Source: Polyangiaceae bacterium
GTDB taxonomy: Bacteria; Myxococcota_A; Polyangia; Polyangiales; Polyangiaceae
DNA: 44,568 bases
Direction: 5' to 3'
Assembly (NCBI GenBank): GCA_022842465.1
Contig: JALHPN010000052.1
Coordinates: forward strand, 1-44,568
Shown: positions 35,945-44,484 of the stretch, in pieces
How the letters are laid out: every line of letters starts with the position of its first letter
Numbering within the stretch: the stretch's first letter is position 1
Position numbers and translations under genes: made by a program
The notes under the pieces: model-generated
The model's database searches: none
Told to the model about the DNA's origin: nothing
The model's input: the letters and a program-made list of their open reading frames with translations, nothing else

Positions 35945-37381
35945 ATGAAGCGTGTCGTCATCGTCGGCGGGGGAATCACGGGCCTCGCGCTCGCGCACGC
36001 GCTCGAGAAGGCAGACGAGCCGTGTCGCGTCGCCCTCCTCGAGGGGGGGCCGCATCTCGGCGGCAACATCCAGACCGTCCGTCACAACGGCTTCGTCATC
36101 GACGCGGGGCCCGACTCGTGGGTCGCGACGAAGCCGCACGCGACGCGTCTCGCGCGGGAGGTCGGGCTCGGCGACGAGCTGATCGGGACGCGCGCCGACA
36201 CGCGCAAGGTCTACATCGTCTGGAAGCGCGAGCTCCACCCGATGCCGGAGGGCCTCGTGCTCGGCGTGCCGACGGAGTGGAGGCCGATGGTCGACTCGTC
36301 TCTCCTCGACGTCGACTCGAAGCTGCGCGCCCTCCTCGATCTGGTCGTCCCGAAGAAAGACCTCTCCGGGGACCACGACGAGAGCATCGGCTCGTTCGTC
36401 TCGCGACGGCTCGGCGCCGACATCACCGAGCGCATCGCAGGTCCGCTCCTCGGCGGCATCTTCGCGGGCGACCCGGAGTCGCTCTCGATCAAGGCGTGCG
36501 TTCCGCAGTTCGTGGAGGCGGAGCAGAAGTACGGCTCGCTCGTGATGGCGATGCGCGCGCTCCGTGAGCAGCGGAAGAAGCAGGCGGCGGAGGGGGAGCG
36601 CGAGGCGAGCGCCTTCTACTCGCTGAAGCGCGGCCTCGGCGACCTCGTCGTGAACGTGGCGCACAAGCTCCGGGACGCCGAGGTGAGGACAGGGGAGTCT
36701 GCGGCCGCGCTCGCGCGGCTCGAGCCCGGGGATCCGCGCGGTCTCTGGGCCGTGACGACGTCGAAGGGCGAGACCCTCCACGCGGACGACGTCGCGCTCA
36801 CCGTGCCCGCCCACGTCGCGTCGCGCCTCGTCGCGGACGTCGAGCCGTCCCTCGCCGCCGAGCTCGGCGAGGTAGGGTACGTCTCGACCGCGACGATCTT
36901 CCTCGCGTTCCGGAAGTACGACGTCCGCCACCCTCTCGACGCGGTCGGATTCCTCGTCCCGAAGGCAGAGGGTCGGCCGATCCTCGCGTGCACGTTCGTC
37001 TCGAGCAAGTGGGACCACCGCGCGCCGTCCGGGCAGGTGCTCCTCCGCGTGTTCGTCGGCGGCGCAGGGCAGGAGCACATCCTGCAGCGCGACGACGAAG
37101 AGCTCGTCCAGATCGCGCGGGAGCAGCTCCTGGATCTCCTCGGGATCGACCGGCCGCCCGTCTTCAGCAAGGTGTTCCGCTACGACAGGGCGAGCCCGCA
37201 GCCGACGGTGGGCCATCTCGTCCGCATGCGGCACGTCCTCGAGCACGTCGCGTCGCTCCCCGGGCTCCACGTCGGCGGCAACGGCTACGTCGGGACGGGG
37301 ATCCCCGACGCCGTCCGGCAGGGTGAGGAGATCGCCGGCCGGATCGAGACGCTCCGCCGCTCGCGCACGACCGCAGCCTGA
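35945..37381 (+). CDS. hemY: Protoporphyrinogen oxidase (HemY/PPOX type)
   Basis: 478 residues. FAD-dependent oxidation of protoporphyrinogen IX to protoporphyrin IX (the Myxococcus gene of this family is called hemG). The FAD-binding motif VVIVGGGITGLALAHALE is at the N-terminus, GPDSWVATKP, RRLGADITERIAGPLLGGIFAGDPESLS and the C-terminal FAD site HVGGNGYVGTGIPDAVRQGEEIA follow. Soluble or peripheral; no membrane helix. It completes the late haem operon with hemE and hemH. About 38 bases separate it from the next gene. Confidence 0.95.
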   Translation: MKRVVIVGGGITGLALAHALEKADEPCRVALLEGGPHLGGNIQTVRHNGFVIDAGPDSWVATKPHATRLAREVGLGDELIGTRADTRKVYIVWKRELHPMPEGLVLGVPTEWRPMVDSSLLDVDSKLRALLDLVVPKKDLSGDHDESIGSFVSRRLGADITERIAGPLLGGIFAGDPESLSIKACVPQFVEAEQKYGSLVMAMRALREQRKKQAAEGEREASAFYSLKRGLGDLVVNVAHKLRDAEVRTGESAAALARLEPGDPRGLWAVTTSKGETLHADDVALTVPAHVASRLVADVEPSLAAELGEVGYVSTATIFLAFRKYDVRHPLDAVGFLVPKAEGRPILACTFVSSKWDHRAPSGQVLLRVFVGGAGQEHILQRDDEELVQIAREQLLDLLGIDRPPVFSKVFRYDRASPQPTVGHLVRMRHVLEHVASLPGLHVGGNGYVGTGIPDAVRQGEEIAGRIETLRRSRTTAA

Positions 37382-37419
37382 AGGCTTGCACGCCGCCGGC
37401 GGCGTGTCATGGAGGGGCC

Positions 37420-38967
37420 ATGCTCCGCGCGGCGCGCTCTCTCCTCGCCTTCTCCTTCCTCGCCCTCGCGGCGTGTGGCACGGAGACGGGGGACGCGGAG
37501 TCGGTCGGGGAGGCTCAGGACGACCTCACGCAGCGCCAGGTCGTCTCGGTGTACGAGCGGTGGGAGGGGCGTCGTGACGCGATCGCCGCGAAGGTCGCGA
37601 CGACGTACGGCGCTCGCGTCGAGGCGATGACCGAGGCGCAGTACGCCGCGTTCCTCGGCTCGCTCGATCTCGCCACCGACGACGGGCTCATGACGTGGGC
37701 GATGGCGACGGGGATGTCGATCGTCGCCCTCACGCGCTCGTCCGACTTCTTCTACTACGACGCGCACGTGCTCGACCCGACCGTCGCGCGGACGATGACG
37801 TACCGCGACTACTCGACGATGACGAGGACGCTCGACCCGGCGACGCGCCAGCTGTCCTTCACCGACAAGGCCGGCGTGCCCCTCCGCGCGCGCACGCTCG
37901 AGCTCGGCGCCATCCACGCGCTCGAGCGCACCGGCAGCGTGCAGTACATGGCCGGCGGAGGCGAGCATCGCCTCCACTGGCCGACGCTCACCCCCTGGGT
38001 CGCTCCGCTGTCCGCCGTCCCGAACCGCGCCGACATCGCGGCGACTCTCGCCTCGATGCCGCTCTTCCTCGTGAAGACGCTGCGCGGCAAGGCGATCTAC
38101 CTCTCGACGGCGTCGGGCCGCAGCTATGCCGTGACGATGCCCGTCTCGAACGACGTCTATGCGCTCTTCGCCGGCATGATGCCCGGGGCGTTCTTCGAGG
38201 CGAACTCGCCGACGCAGACGCGCGAGACGCTCGTCCACGAGCTCTGCCACGTGCTCGATCACACGGTGCTCGACGACCGCTACGGCAGCGTCCTCCATCC
38301 CTACCGCTACCCGGCGCTCGTCGCCCTCGGGGCCGAGCGCGACGCGCTCTTCGAGCCGAGGCCGGCGAGCAAGACGAAGGGCTTCGTCTCGACGTATGCG
38401 ACGACGAACGCACAGGAGGACTTCGCGGAGCACTGCCGCGCCTACGCGCGCGACAAGGCGGGCTTCACTGCCAAGGCGCAGGCGGAGGCGGGGCAGGGAA
38501 GCACGCTCCTCGCGTCGAAGCTCGCGTTCATGGAGAAGGTCTTCGCGACGTCGGCAGCGTTCGAGCGTGTCTCGGTCGCCGTCGCGACGGCGCTCGGCGG
38601 CGCGACCGACGACGCCGGCGGTGGAGGGGGCGACGGAGGCACTGCGACGAGCTGCGACGGCGACGCGACATGCCGGGACGCGGCCTGCCTCGCCGACCTC
38701 GCGGACGTCGCCGAGCCCGCACGCATCGTCACGGAGGTGACCGGGCGCCAGGCGACGTGCCGCGTGACGAGCGCGCCGCAGAGGGTCACCTACCAGGCGA
38801 GCTACTACTACCACGCGCCGCTTCGCTGCACGCTCGCGTCGCCCCCCAGCGCTGCCGTCGCCGCGACCTTCACGGCGTCGATGGCCGCGCGCGGCTATCA
38901 CGGCTACAGCCTGGTCGCGGGCGAGGTCGCCGCCGTCACGACGTCGAGCGTCTGCGACACGTACTGA
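37420..38967 (+). CDS. Zinc metalloprotease-like lipoprotein
   Basis: 515 residues. Lipobox LAAC (Cys19). A HExxH motif lies at His273-Glu274-His277 (TLVHELCHVLDH), and about 56 residues later QEDFAEHCRAYARD (Glu333, Glu337) supplies a candidate third zinc ligand. The spacing resembles gluzincins such as lethal-factor-type peptidases. After residue 395 a Gly/Asp linker leads to a C-terminal domain with several Cys (TSCDGDATCRDAACL, TCRV, RCTL, SVCDTY). It probably acts on the cell surface. Substrate unknown. GGAGG precedes the ATG. Confidence 0.78.
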   Translation: MLRAARSLLAFSFLALAACGTETGDAESVGEAQDDLTQRQVVSVYERWEGRRDAIAAKVATTYGARVEAMTEAQYAAFLGSLDLATDDGLMTWAMATGMSIVALTRSSDFFYYDAHVLDPTVARTMTYRDYSTMTRTLDPATRQLSFTDKAGVPLRARTLELGAIHALERTGSVQYMAGGGEHRLHWPTLTPWVAPLSAVPNRADIAATLASMPLFLVKTLRGKAIYLSTASGRSYAVTMPVSNDVYALFAGMMPGAFFEANSPTQTRETLVHELCHVLDHTVLDDRYGSVLHPYRYPALVALGAERDALFEPRPASKTKGFVSTYATTNAQEDFAEHCRAYARDKAGFTAKAQAEAGQGSTLLASKLAFMEKVFATSAAFERVSVAVATALGGATDDAGGGGGDGGTATSCDGDATCRDAACLADLADVAEPARIVTEVTGRQATCRVTSAPQRVTYQASYYYHAPLRCTLASPPSAAVAATFTASMAARGYHGYSLVAGEVAAVTTSSVCDTY

Positions 38968-39011
38968 GGACGACGGAGCCGCGACCCCCTCGGGGAAGTC
39001 GCGGCCGTCCT
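38967..39011. terminator. Bidirectional hairpin between convergent genes
   Basis: GCCGCGAC (38978-38985) pairs with GTCGCGGC (38998-39005) and an outer AGGACG/CGTCCT pair extends the stem. It occupies the whole gap between the metalloprotease stop and the DUF2382 gene stop (59 bases). There is no T-run, so it may act as a barrier hairpin. Confidence 0.5.
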
Positions 39012-39026
39012 CGCACGCGCCGGCGA

Positions 39027-40151
39027 TCAGCCCTTCGCGCGCTCCCACGCGTGGCGGACCGCCATCTTCATGCGCTCCCAGGTGCCGGGATTCCGCGACT
39101 CCCATGTGCTCCGCGCGTTCGGCTCGACGTCGTCCCACGTCTCCCCTTGGAAGCGGCGGTCGCCGCGGAGCCCGCTGCCGAACGAGTACGCCGGCCTGTA
39201 GGCGTCGTAGTCGAACGAGCCGTCGTCGTCGCGCGTGGCGCGTCCCGCGAGCTCCCGGTCGTAGTGCTCGCGGAACCCGGAGTCGTCGCTCGCGGTCTGG
39301 CCTCCGAGATCCTGCACGTCCGCCTCGGTGCGGCGCAGCGTGTCCTCGATCGTCGCCGTGCGGCGCTCGGCGTCCTTCTTCAAGACGATCTCCTCGATGA
39401 CGCGGGCGCGCTTCGTGACGACCGGGCGCTCCGTCGTCGCGGTGACCTCGACGGAGCGCTCACGGAAGAGGTCGTCGCCCGCGGTGACGGGGCGGTCGAC
39501 CCGGCGCCGCTCGACCTCGACCCGCTCGCTCCGGAGCTCGACCTTCTCCTCGACCGGCGTCGTCTTCACGTGGGTCTCCACGCGGACGCCCCCGGCGGCC
39601 TCCGCTCGCTTGCTCACGTCGAGCTCCTCTTCGATGATCGGAACCGTCGCGCTGCGACCCGCCCGCTCCTCCCAGTCGCGCTGCGCGTTCGCGCCGCGCG
39701 GCGTCTCGATCCCGGCCGTGTCGTCTCGGACGTCTTGCCCCGCGTCGAGGTGCAGGTCGTCCGAGACGGCGTGCGACTGCATGATCTTCAACGCTTGAGC
39801 CGCGTGCTCGTCGTCGATGGATACGGTCTCCAGCGTGCACCCCTGACGGACCCCCTCGACGTACCGTACGGCTTCGCCGCGGGGGATCCCCATCCGCACG
39901 AGCGCGGCGGTGAGGAGATCTGGCGAGCTCCCGGCGGCCCCCGTGTGGAGGAACGTCGTGAGCGGACCGCCGGCCGCGACCTGACCCATCCCTGGAATCA
40001 TCACGGCGTCGAGGCGGATGCCGGCGAGGTCGTCCAGTGACTCGCTCGAGAGCACGCTGATGTCTGCGTCGTGCGCGCCGACCCGCTTGAGGTCGGAGAT
40101 GGTGGCGATGGCTTCTTGACGGTCCCTGAACAACCCGATCACTGTCTTCAT
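39027..40151 (-). CDS. Stress-type protein: GSP17M-like and DUF2382 domains
   Basis: 374 residues. The N-terminal 120 residues (MKTVIGLFRDRQEAIATISDLKRVG, DDLAGIRLDAVMIPGMG, GGPLTTFLHTGAAGS) match the general stress protein 17M-like fold, a glycine-zipper segment included. A DUF2382 domain follows (about 165-285; VPIIEEELDVSKR, EKVELRSERVEVERRRVDRPV, VVTKRARVIEEIVLKK). The C-terminus is charged and Gly/Tyr-rich (YDAYRPAYSFGSGLRGD). Such proteins are common in stress-tolerant bacteria. The ATG overlaps the stop of the preceding DUF2382 gene (ATGA), so they are coupled. Confidence 0.85.
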   Translation of the reverse strand: MKTVIGLFRDRQEAIATISDLKRVGAHDADISVLSSESLDDLAGIRLDAVMIPGMGQVAAGGPLTTFLHTGAAGSSPDLLTAALVRMGIPRGEAVRYVEGVRQGCTLETVSIDDEHAAQALKIMQSHAVSDDLHLDAGQDVRDDTAGIETPRGANAQRDWEERAGRSATVPIIEEELDVSKRAEAAGGVRVETHVKTTPVEEKVELRSERVEVERRRVDRPVTAGDDLFRERSVEVTATTERPVVTKRARVIEEIVLKKDAERRTATIEDTLRRTEADVQDLGGQTASDDSGFREHYDRELAGRATRDDDGSFDYDAYRPAYSFGSGLRGDRRFQGETWDDVEPNARSTWESRNPGTWERMKMAVRHAWERAKG

Positions 40152-40561
40152 GACTTCCTCCGCGATGCCGCATCGAGCGGCAGTCGTTCGACGTGGGCGT
40201 GCTCCTCGCGCACGGACACCCGTGCCGTGCGCGGCTCGACCACGCGGCGCTTCGTGACATGCACCTCCTCCTCGAGGAGCAGGCGCTTCTGCACGAACGC
40301 GACCTCTCTCACGACCGGAACGATGGTCGTGTCCCCCTCCACCCTCGTGCGCGGCGCCTCGTCGACGAACCGCGCGACGGGGACGTGCGTCACCTCGACC
40401 GTCTCACGGACGACCTCCGTCTCGACGTCCAGCTCGCGCTCGGTGACCCGCACGTCCGCGCGCACGCGGTCCGCGGGTTCGACCACCTTGTCGACGACCA
40501 ACTCTTCCGCAGCGAGCGGGACGATGTGATCGCGTGACGAGGGCGGCGCGGGTGTACCCAT
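40148..40561 (-). CDS. Small DUF2382 protein
   Basis: 137 residues, essentially one DUF2382 (YsnF/AvaK-like) unit: VPLAAEELVVDKVVEPADRVRADVRVTERELDVETEVVRETVEVTHVPV, then EVAFVQKRLLLEEEVHVTKRRVVEPRTARVSVREEHAHVERL in pattern. Alternating charged and hydrophobic residues suggest beta hairpins. No signal peptide. A good GGAAAGGAG lies 10 bases before the ATG. It precedes and overlaps the larger DUF2382 gene. Confidence 0.85.
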   Translation of the reverse strand: MGTPAPPSSRDHIVPLAAEELVVDKVVEPADRVRADVRVTERELDVETEVVRETVEVTHVPVARFVDEAPRTRVEGDTTIVPVVREVAFVQKRLLLEEEVHVTKRRVVEPRTARVSVREEHAHVERLPLDAASRRKS

Positions 40562-40608
40562 CCGACGAGACTCCTTTCCGAGGACGGGTCGGAGACTGCA
40601 TCGGACGT

Positions 40609-40642
40609 GCCGCGCGCGCGCGTGGTCGACCGGCGCGCGCGT
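40609..40642. terminator. GC-only inverted repeat after the 463-residue protein gene
   Basis: An alternating CG run (about 40610-40622) and GGCGCGCGCG (about 40631-40641) can pair around GTGGTCGACC. It lies about 70-100 bases past the stop of the gene at 40710 and upstream of the small DUF2382 gene. No T-run; a terminator or a Z-DNA-prone stretch are both possible. Confidence 0.3.
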
Positions 40643-40709
40643 GTCCCGCTCCTGCCTCGCGCCGGGGTGTCGTCACCGCGCGCCGTGGGCGCGGGCGCAC
40701 GCCTGCCGC

Positions 40710-42101
40710 TCAGCGCTCGAGCGTCACGCCCCCGCTCGTGCGGAGCCATTCGCAGCGAGGGAAGCTGAGCCCCTCGCACGCAGCGCGAGTGGCCACGGCG
40801 ACGAGGTCACCTGGCCCTATCGCCTCGCCTTCGAAGCGGCTGCGCACGCGACCACCGCAAAGAAGGGCAGCGGGCTCTCCGTCGGCGGAGCTCTCGTCGA
40901 GACGAAAGAGCTCGAGGTCCATCTCGACGAGATGCCGCGTGGGCTGCGAGTCATGGCCGCGCAGGACGCCGCGGACGACGAACGGGGTCGGGCGCGCGCC
41001 GCCCGGCCGATGGTGGACGCGACCGGGCGCGGGGAGGAGCCCCGTCTCGTCGCGGAGAAGCACCGCGACGTCGTCGGCCGCGACGACCGCGGCCGCGCAC
41101 GAGAAGGCCTGCGCGGCGGGCGGCGTCTCGCCGGCCGCGAAGCGCTCGGTGCGGTCCCGGTAGGCAACCCACGTCGCGTCGCGATCGCGGATGCGGCTCC
41201 ACGCGGTGAGGCCGTAGTCGATCCCGAGGACGCCCACCACGGCGAGGATCGCGAGCACGGGCCCTTTGCGGTTTCGCCTGGCTCGCGCCGCGGGGGCCGG
41301 AGGCGGGACCGTCGGCAGCGCCGCCGGGGCGAGGCTTCCGTGGGACTCGACCTGGAGGAGGTGCTGCGCGACGGCGGTGACGAAGGGCAGGAAGTGGGGC
41401 GACCGGGGGCCGAGGTGCGGATTGACCGGCGCGCGTGCGCCCTCGCCGAGTCGAACGGCGTCGAAGGGCATCCGCGACATCCGCGCGTACGTCTGCGCCT
41501 TCGCGCCTTCGCGCGCCCACTCGAGCGTGTAGAGGTGCACGCGCGCGCTGCCCGCGACGCGCGCCCAGGCGATCCAGAGCGGCTCACCCGTTCGTACCGG
41601 CGTAGGCATCGCGACCAGGAGCATCTCCGTCGACCTCCCGTCGGGCAAAGACCCCGCGGTGCGCATGAGGCGAAGATGCTGCTCCGCGCCCCCCTCCGCG
41701 GCGGCGTGAGCGACGTGCGCGAGGAAGGTGGGCGCGAGGGCCTCCTCGAAGATCGACGGGCTCGTGCGCCGCATGAGCTCGGCGGCGATCGACGCGACCC
41801 AGGCGCGCGGACCGACGAGCAGCTCGGCGGCATCCGCCGGGAGGAGGGGCAGCGCTTGCTCGCGGACGGAGGCGAGCTCGGCGAAGCGGCCCGAGAGGAC
41901 GAGGTACGCCTCCAGGAGCTCGAGCGCCGCGATCACGTCCGCGGTCGCCGCCGCCGGCGCCTGCATGACGTGCTCGAAGGTCTCGACGACCGCACGCTCG
42001 GCCTCGGCCGACGGTCCCTCACGCTCCGCGATGCGCAGCCACGTCCGTCCCCGCAGGAGACCGAGGCGCGCATCGAACGGAGCCGGAGGCGAAGGACGCA
42101 T
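40710..42101 (-). CDS. Hypothetical protein with a single transmembrane helix
   Basis: 463 residues from the ATG at 42101 (GGAGG close upstream). A helical cytoplasmic part (about 1-255; AVVETFEHVMQ, LELLEAYLVLSGRFAELASVREQALPLLP; HLRLMRTAGSLPDG, TYARMSRMPFDAVRLGE) ends in a Pro-rich linker. A basic NRKG then one helix (about 281-300) lead to a C-terminal domain of about 160 residues with several Cys (SCAAAV, LLCGGRV, AACEGLSFPRCEW). No family recognised. A 115-residue membrane gene lies 126 bases upstream on the same strand. A GC-rich inverted repeat (about 40609-40642) lies after its stop. Confidence 0.65.
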   Translation of the reverse strand: MRPSPPAPFDARLGLLRGRTWLRIAEREGPSAEAERAVVETFEHVMQAPAAATADVIAALELLEAYLVLSGRFAELASVREQALPLLPADAAELLVGPRAWVASIAAELMRRTSPSIFEEALAPTFLAHVAHAAAEGGAEQHLRLMRTAGSLPDGRSTEMLLVAMPTPVRTGEPLWIAWARVAGSARVHLYTLEWAREGAKAQTYARMSRMPFDAVRLGEGARAPVNPHLGPRSPHFLPFVTAVAQHLLQVESHGSLAPAALPTVPPPAPAARARRNRKGPVLAILAVVGVLGIDYGLTAWSRIRDRDATWVAYRDRTERFAAGETPPAAQAFSCAAAVVAADDVAVLLRDETGLLPAPGRVHHRPGGARPTPFVVRGVLRGHDSQPTRHLVEMDLELFRLDESSADGEPAALLCGGRVRSRFEGEAIGPGDLVAVATRAACEGLSFPRCEWLRTSGGVTLER

Positions 42102-42226
42102 CGCGCCTCCAGGTTCTACGCCATGCCGGGCGCTCTCCTCCCTTTTCCTGCGCGCGGCACAGGGACGCGTGAGGCCGTCATCCCGCAACCGTCACGCCCT
42201 TGCGCCGCGCTTGCGCCCGACCTGCC

Positions 42227-42574
42227 TCACACCCTGCGGTATGCAGCCTTCACGAGCGGCTTCTGCCACGCGACGAGCAAGGGCAGTGCGATCGGGACAA
42301 AGCAGCTCGTCGTCCCGAGCACGAGGACGACGGTCCCGAGCGTCCAGCCCCAGGGAGCGCGGGGCGCGAAGACCGCCGCGACGTGGAGCGCCGAAAGGAA
42401 GGCGAGCGGCAAGACGAGCGGCGTCGCGGACGAGCCGTGCGCGGCACGACTGACCGCGAGGACGACGAGGAGCACGGCGGCCGCGAGGTACGCCGCTGCG
42501 AGCGCGCCAGCATAGAGCCGGAAGAGCGCGACGGCGCGCGGCGTCGGGTCGGTCGCCCGCGGCGCCGCGTACAC
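42227..42574 (-). CDS. Small membrane protein
   Basis: 115 residues from a GTG one base after the mutase stop (TGACGTG). Three to four hydrophobic helices: ALFRLYAGALAAAYLAAAVLLVVLAVS, LVLPLAFLSALHVAAVFA, and WGWTLGTVVLVLGTTSCFVPIALPLLVAW. No family recognised. Its position implies co-translation with the mutase, but a metabolic link is only inference. The distal end is basic (KPLVKAAYRRV). Confidence 0.7.
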   Translation of the reverse strand: MYAAPRATDPTPRAVALFRLYAGALAAAYLAAAVLLVVLAVSRAAHGSSATPLVLPLAFLSALHVAAVFAPRAPWGWTLGTVVLVLGTTSCFVPIALPLLVAWQKPLVKAAYRRV

Positions 42575-42575
42575 G

Positions 42576-44345
42576 TCAGAACTCGGCCGGGTCCGTGTAC
42601 GTGCCGAACACGTCGCGGAGCACGTCGCAGACCTCCTGCTGGGTGCAGTAGGCCTTGGCCGCCTCGATGATCGGCGGCATCAGGTTCGTCCCCGCCTTCG
42701 CCGCTTCGCGAACGCCTGCGAGGCAGGCCGCCACGCGCTCGCCGTCGCGCGAGGCCTTCACGCGCTGGAGGTTCCCGACCTGGGTGCGTTGCACCTCCTC
42801 GTCGATCTTGAGGAGCGGGATCTTCGTGTCGCTCTCCCCCGCCGCCTCGTAGACGTTCACGCCGACCATGAGGCGCTCGCCCGCCTCGAGCTGGCGCTGG
42901 AAGCGGTAGGCGCTCGCGGCGATCTCCCGCTGCGGGTAGCCCTTCTCGACCGCGGAGACCATGCCGCCCATCTCGTCGATCCGGGCGATGTAGGTCGTCG
43001 CTTCCTTCTCCATCCGATTCGTCATCTCCTCGACGAACCACGAGCCGCCGAGCGGATCGATCGTGGATGCGACGCCGCTCTCCTCCGCGATGATCTGCTG
43101 CGTGCGCAGCGCGATCGTGACGGCCTCCTCGGTGGGGAGGGCGTACGTCTCGTCGAGCGAGTTCGTGTGGAGCGACTGGGTCCCGCCGAGGACCGCTGCC
43201 ATCGCCTGGAGCGCGACGCGAACGACGTTGTTGTACGGCTGCTGCGCGGTGAGCGAGACGCCAGCCGTCTGCGCGTGCGTGCGGAGCTTCATGCTCTCCG
43301 CCTTCTTCGCGCCGAACCGCTCCTTCATGATCCGCGCCCACATCCGGCGCGCGGCCCTGAACTTCGCGATCTCCTCGAAGAAGTCGTTGTGGACGTCCCA
43401 GAAGAAGGAGAGGCGAGGCCCGAAGTCGTCGACGTCGAGCCCGCGATCGACGCACGCCTGCACGTAGGCGATGCCGTCGGCGATCGTGAAGGCGAGCTCC
43501 TGGGCCGCCGTCGCTCCGGCTTCGCGGATGTGGTAGCCGCTGATGGACACCGTGTTCCAGCGCGGCACCTCGCGCGAGCAGAACTCGATCATGTCCGTCA
43601 CGATGCGCATCGCCGGCTTCGGCGGGACCAGCCACGCGTGCTGGGCGATGAACTCCTTCAGGCAGTCGTTCTGGACGGTGCCGCCGATCCTGTCGCGCGG
43701 GATCCCGCGCAGGTCCGCGAGCGCGACGTAGAACGCGAGGAGGACGATCGCCGGGCCGTTGATCGTCATCGACGTCGTGACCTTGTCGAGCGGGATGTCC
43801 GCGAAGAGGACCTCCATGTCTCGCAGCGTGTCGACCGCGACGCCGCACATCCCGACCTCGCCGAGAGAGCGCGGGCTGTCGGAGTCGTAGCCCATGAGGG
43901 TCGGGAAATCGAAGGCGGTCGAGAGACCCGTCTGCCCCTGCGAGAGGAGATACTTGAAGCGCTCGTTGGTCTGCTCGGGCGTCCCGAAGCCGGCGAACAT
44001 GCGCATGGTCCAGAAGCGCGAGCGATACATCGTCGGCTGCACGCCGCGCGTGAACGGATACTCGCCGGGGAGGCCGAGGTCTCTCGCGTGATCGACCCGG
44101 ACGTCGGCGGGGGTCAGGACGTCGGGGACCTCCATGTCGCTCCACGTCGAGAATCGCTCGCGGCGCTCCGGCATCTTCGCCTTGCTCTTCGCGAGGGGGC
44201 CCTTCCTCCAGGCCTCCGTCGCGGCGCGGAGGGCTTCGAGGTCGCCCGGCACCTCGCCGTGCGCGGCGAAGTCACCTCCGACGGGAACGGCAGGGGCGTG
44301 ATGACCGTTGCCGTTCGGGCCGCGGGGCGCGGATTCGCTGTCCAT
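42576..44345 (-). CDS. B12-dependent acyl-CoA mutase large subunit (isobutyryl-CoA mutase type)
   Basis: 589 residues, without the C-terminal B12-binding domain, as in separate large subunits (IcmA, 566-residue class). It moves a carbon skeleton group through an adenosylcobalamin radical. Catalytic residues are present: Gln225 ([11 protein letters not shown]) and His272 ([12 protein letters not shown]). Positions matching Tyr89 and Arg207 of methylmalonyl-CoA mutase are Phe117 (MRMFAGFG) and Gln235 (EFIAQHAW). That is the isobutyryl-CoA mutase pair. The B12-binding small subunit is not in the window. TAGAGT lies 6 bases before the ATG. Confidence 0.9.
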   Translation of the reverse strand: MDSESAPRGPNGNGHHAPAVPVGGDFAAHGEVPGDLEALRAATEAWRKGPLAKSKAKMPERRERFSTWSDMEVPDVLTPADVRVDHARDLGLPGEYPFTRGVQPTMYRSRFWTMRMFAGFGTPEQTNERFKYLLSQGQTGLSTAFDFPTLMGYDSDSPRSLGEVGMCGVAVDTLRDMEVLFADIPLDKVTTSMTINGPAIVLLAFYVALADLRGIPRDRIGGTVQNDCLKEFIAQHAWLVPPKPAMRIVTDMIEFCSREVPRWNTVSISGYHIREAGATAAQELAFTIADGIAYVQACVDRGLDVDDFGPRLSFFWDVHNDFFEEIAKFRAARRMWARIMKERFGAKKAESMKLRTHAQTAGVSLTAQQPYNNVVRVALQAMAAVLGGTQSLHTNSLDETYALPTEEAVTIALRTQQIIAEESGVASTIDPLGGSWFVEEMTNRMEKEATTYIARIDEMGGMVSAVEKGYPQREIAASAYRFQRQLEAGERLMVGVNVYEAAGESDTKIPLLKIDEEVQRTQVGNLQRVKASRDGERVAACLAGVREAAKAGTNLMPPIIEAAKAYCTQQEVCDVLRDVFGTYTDPAEF

Positions 44346-44484
44346 GCGCGCACTCTAGTACAGGACGCCCTCCTGACCAGGCCTCCGTGGCCGCGGCGGG
44401 GAGCAGACGCGCCGCGTCAGAAGGCGAGCGCTCGCGTGCCAGAGAGCAGCGTCGCCGTCGCGAGGACGATCGCGACGGAGGACT

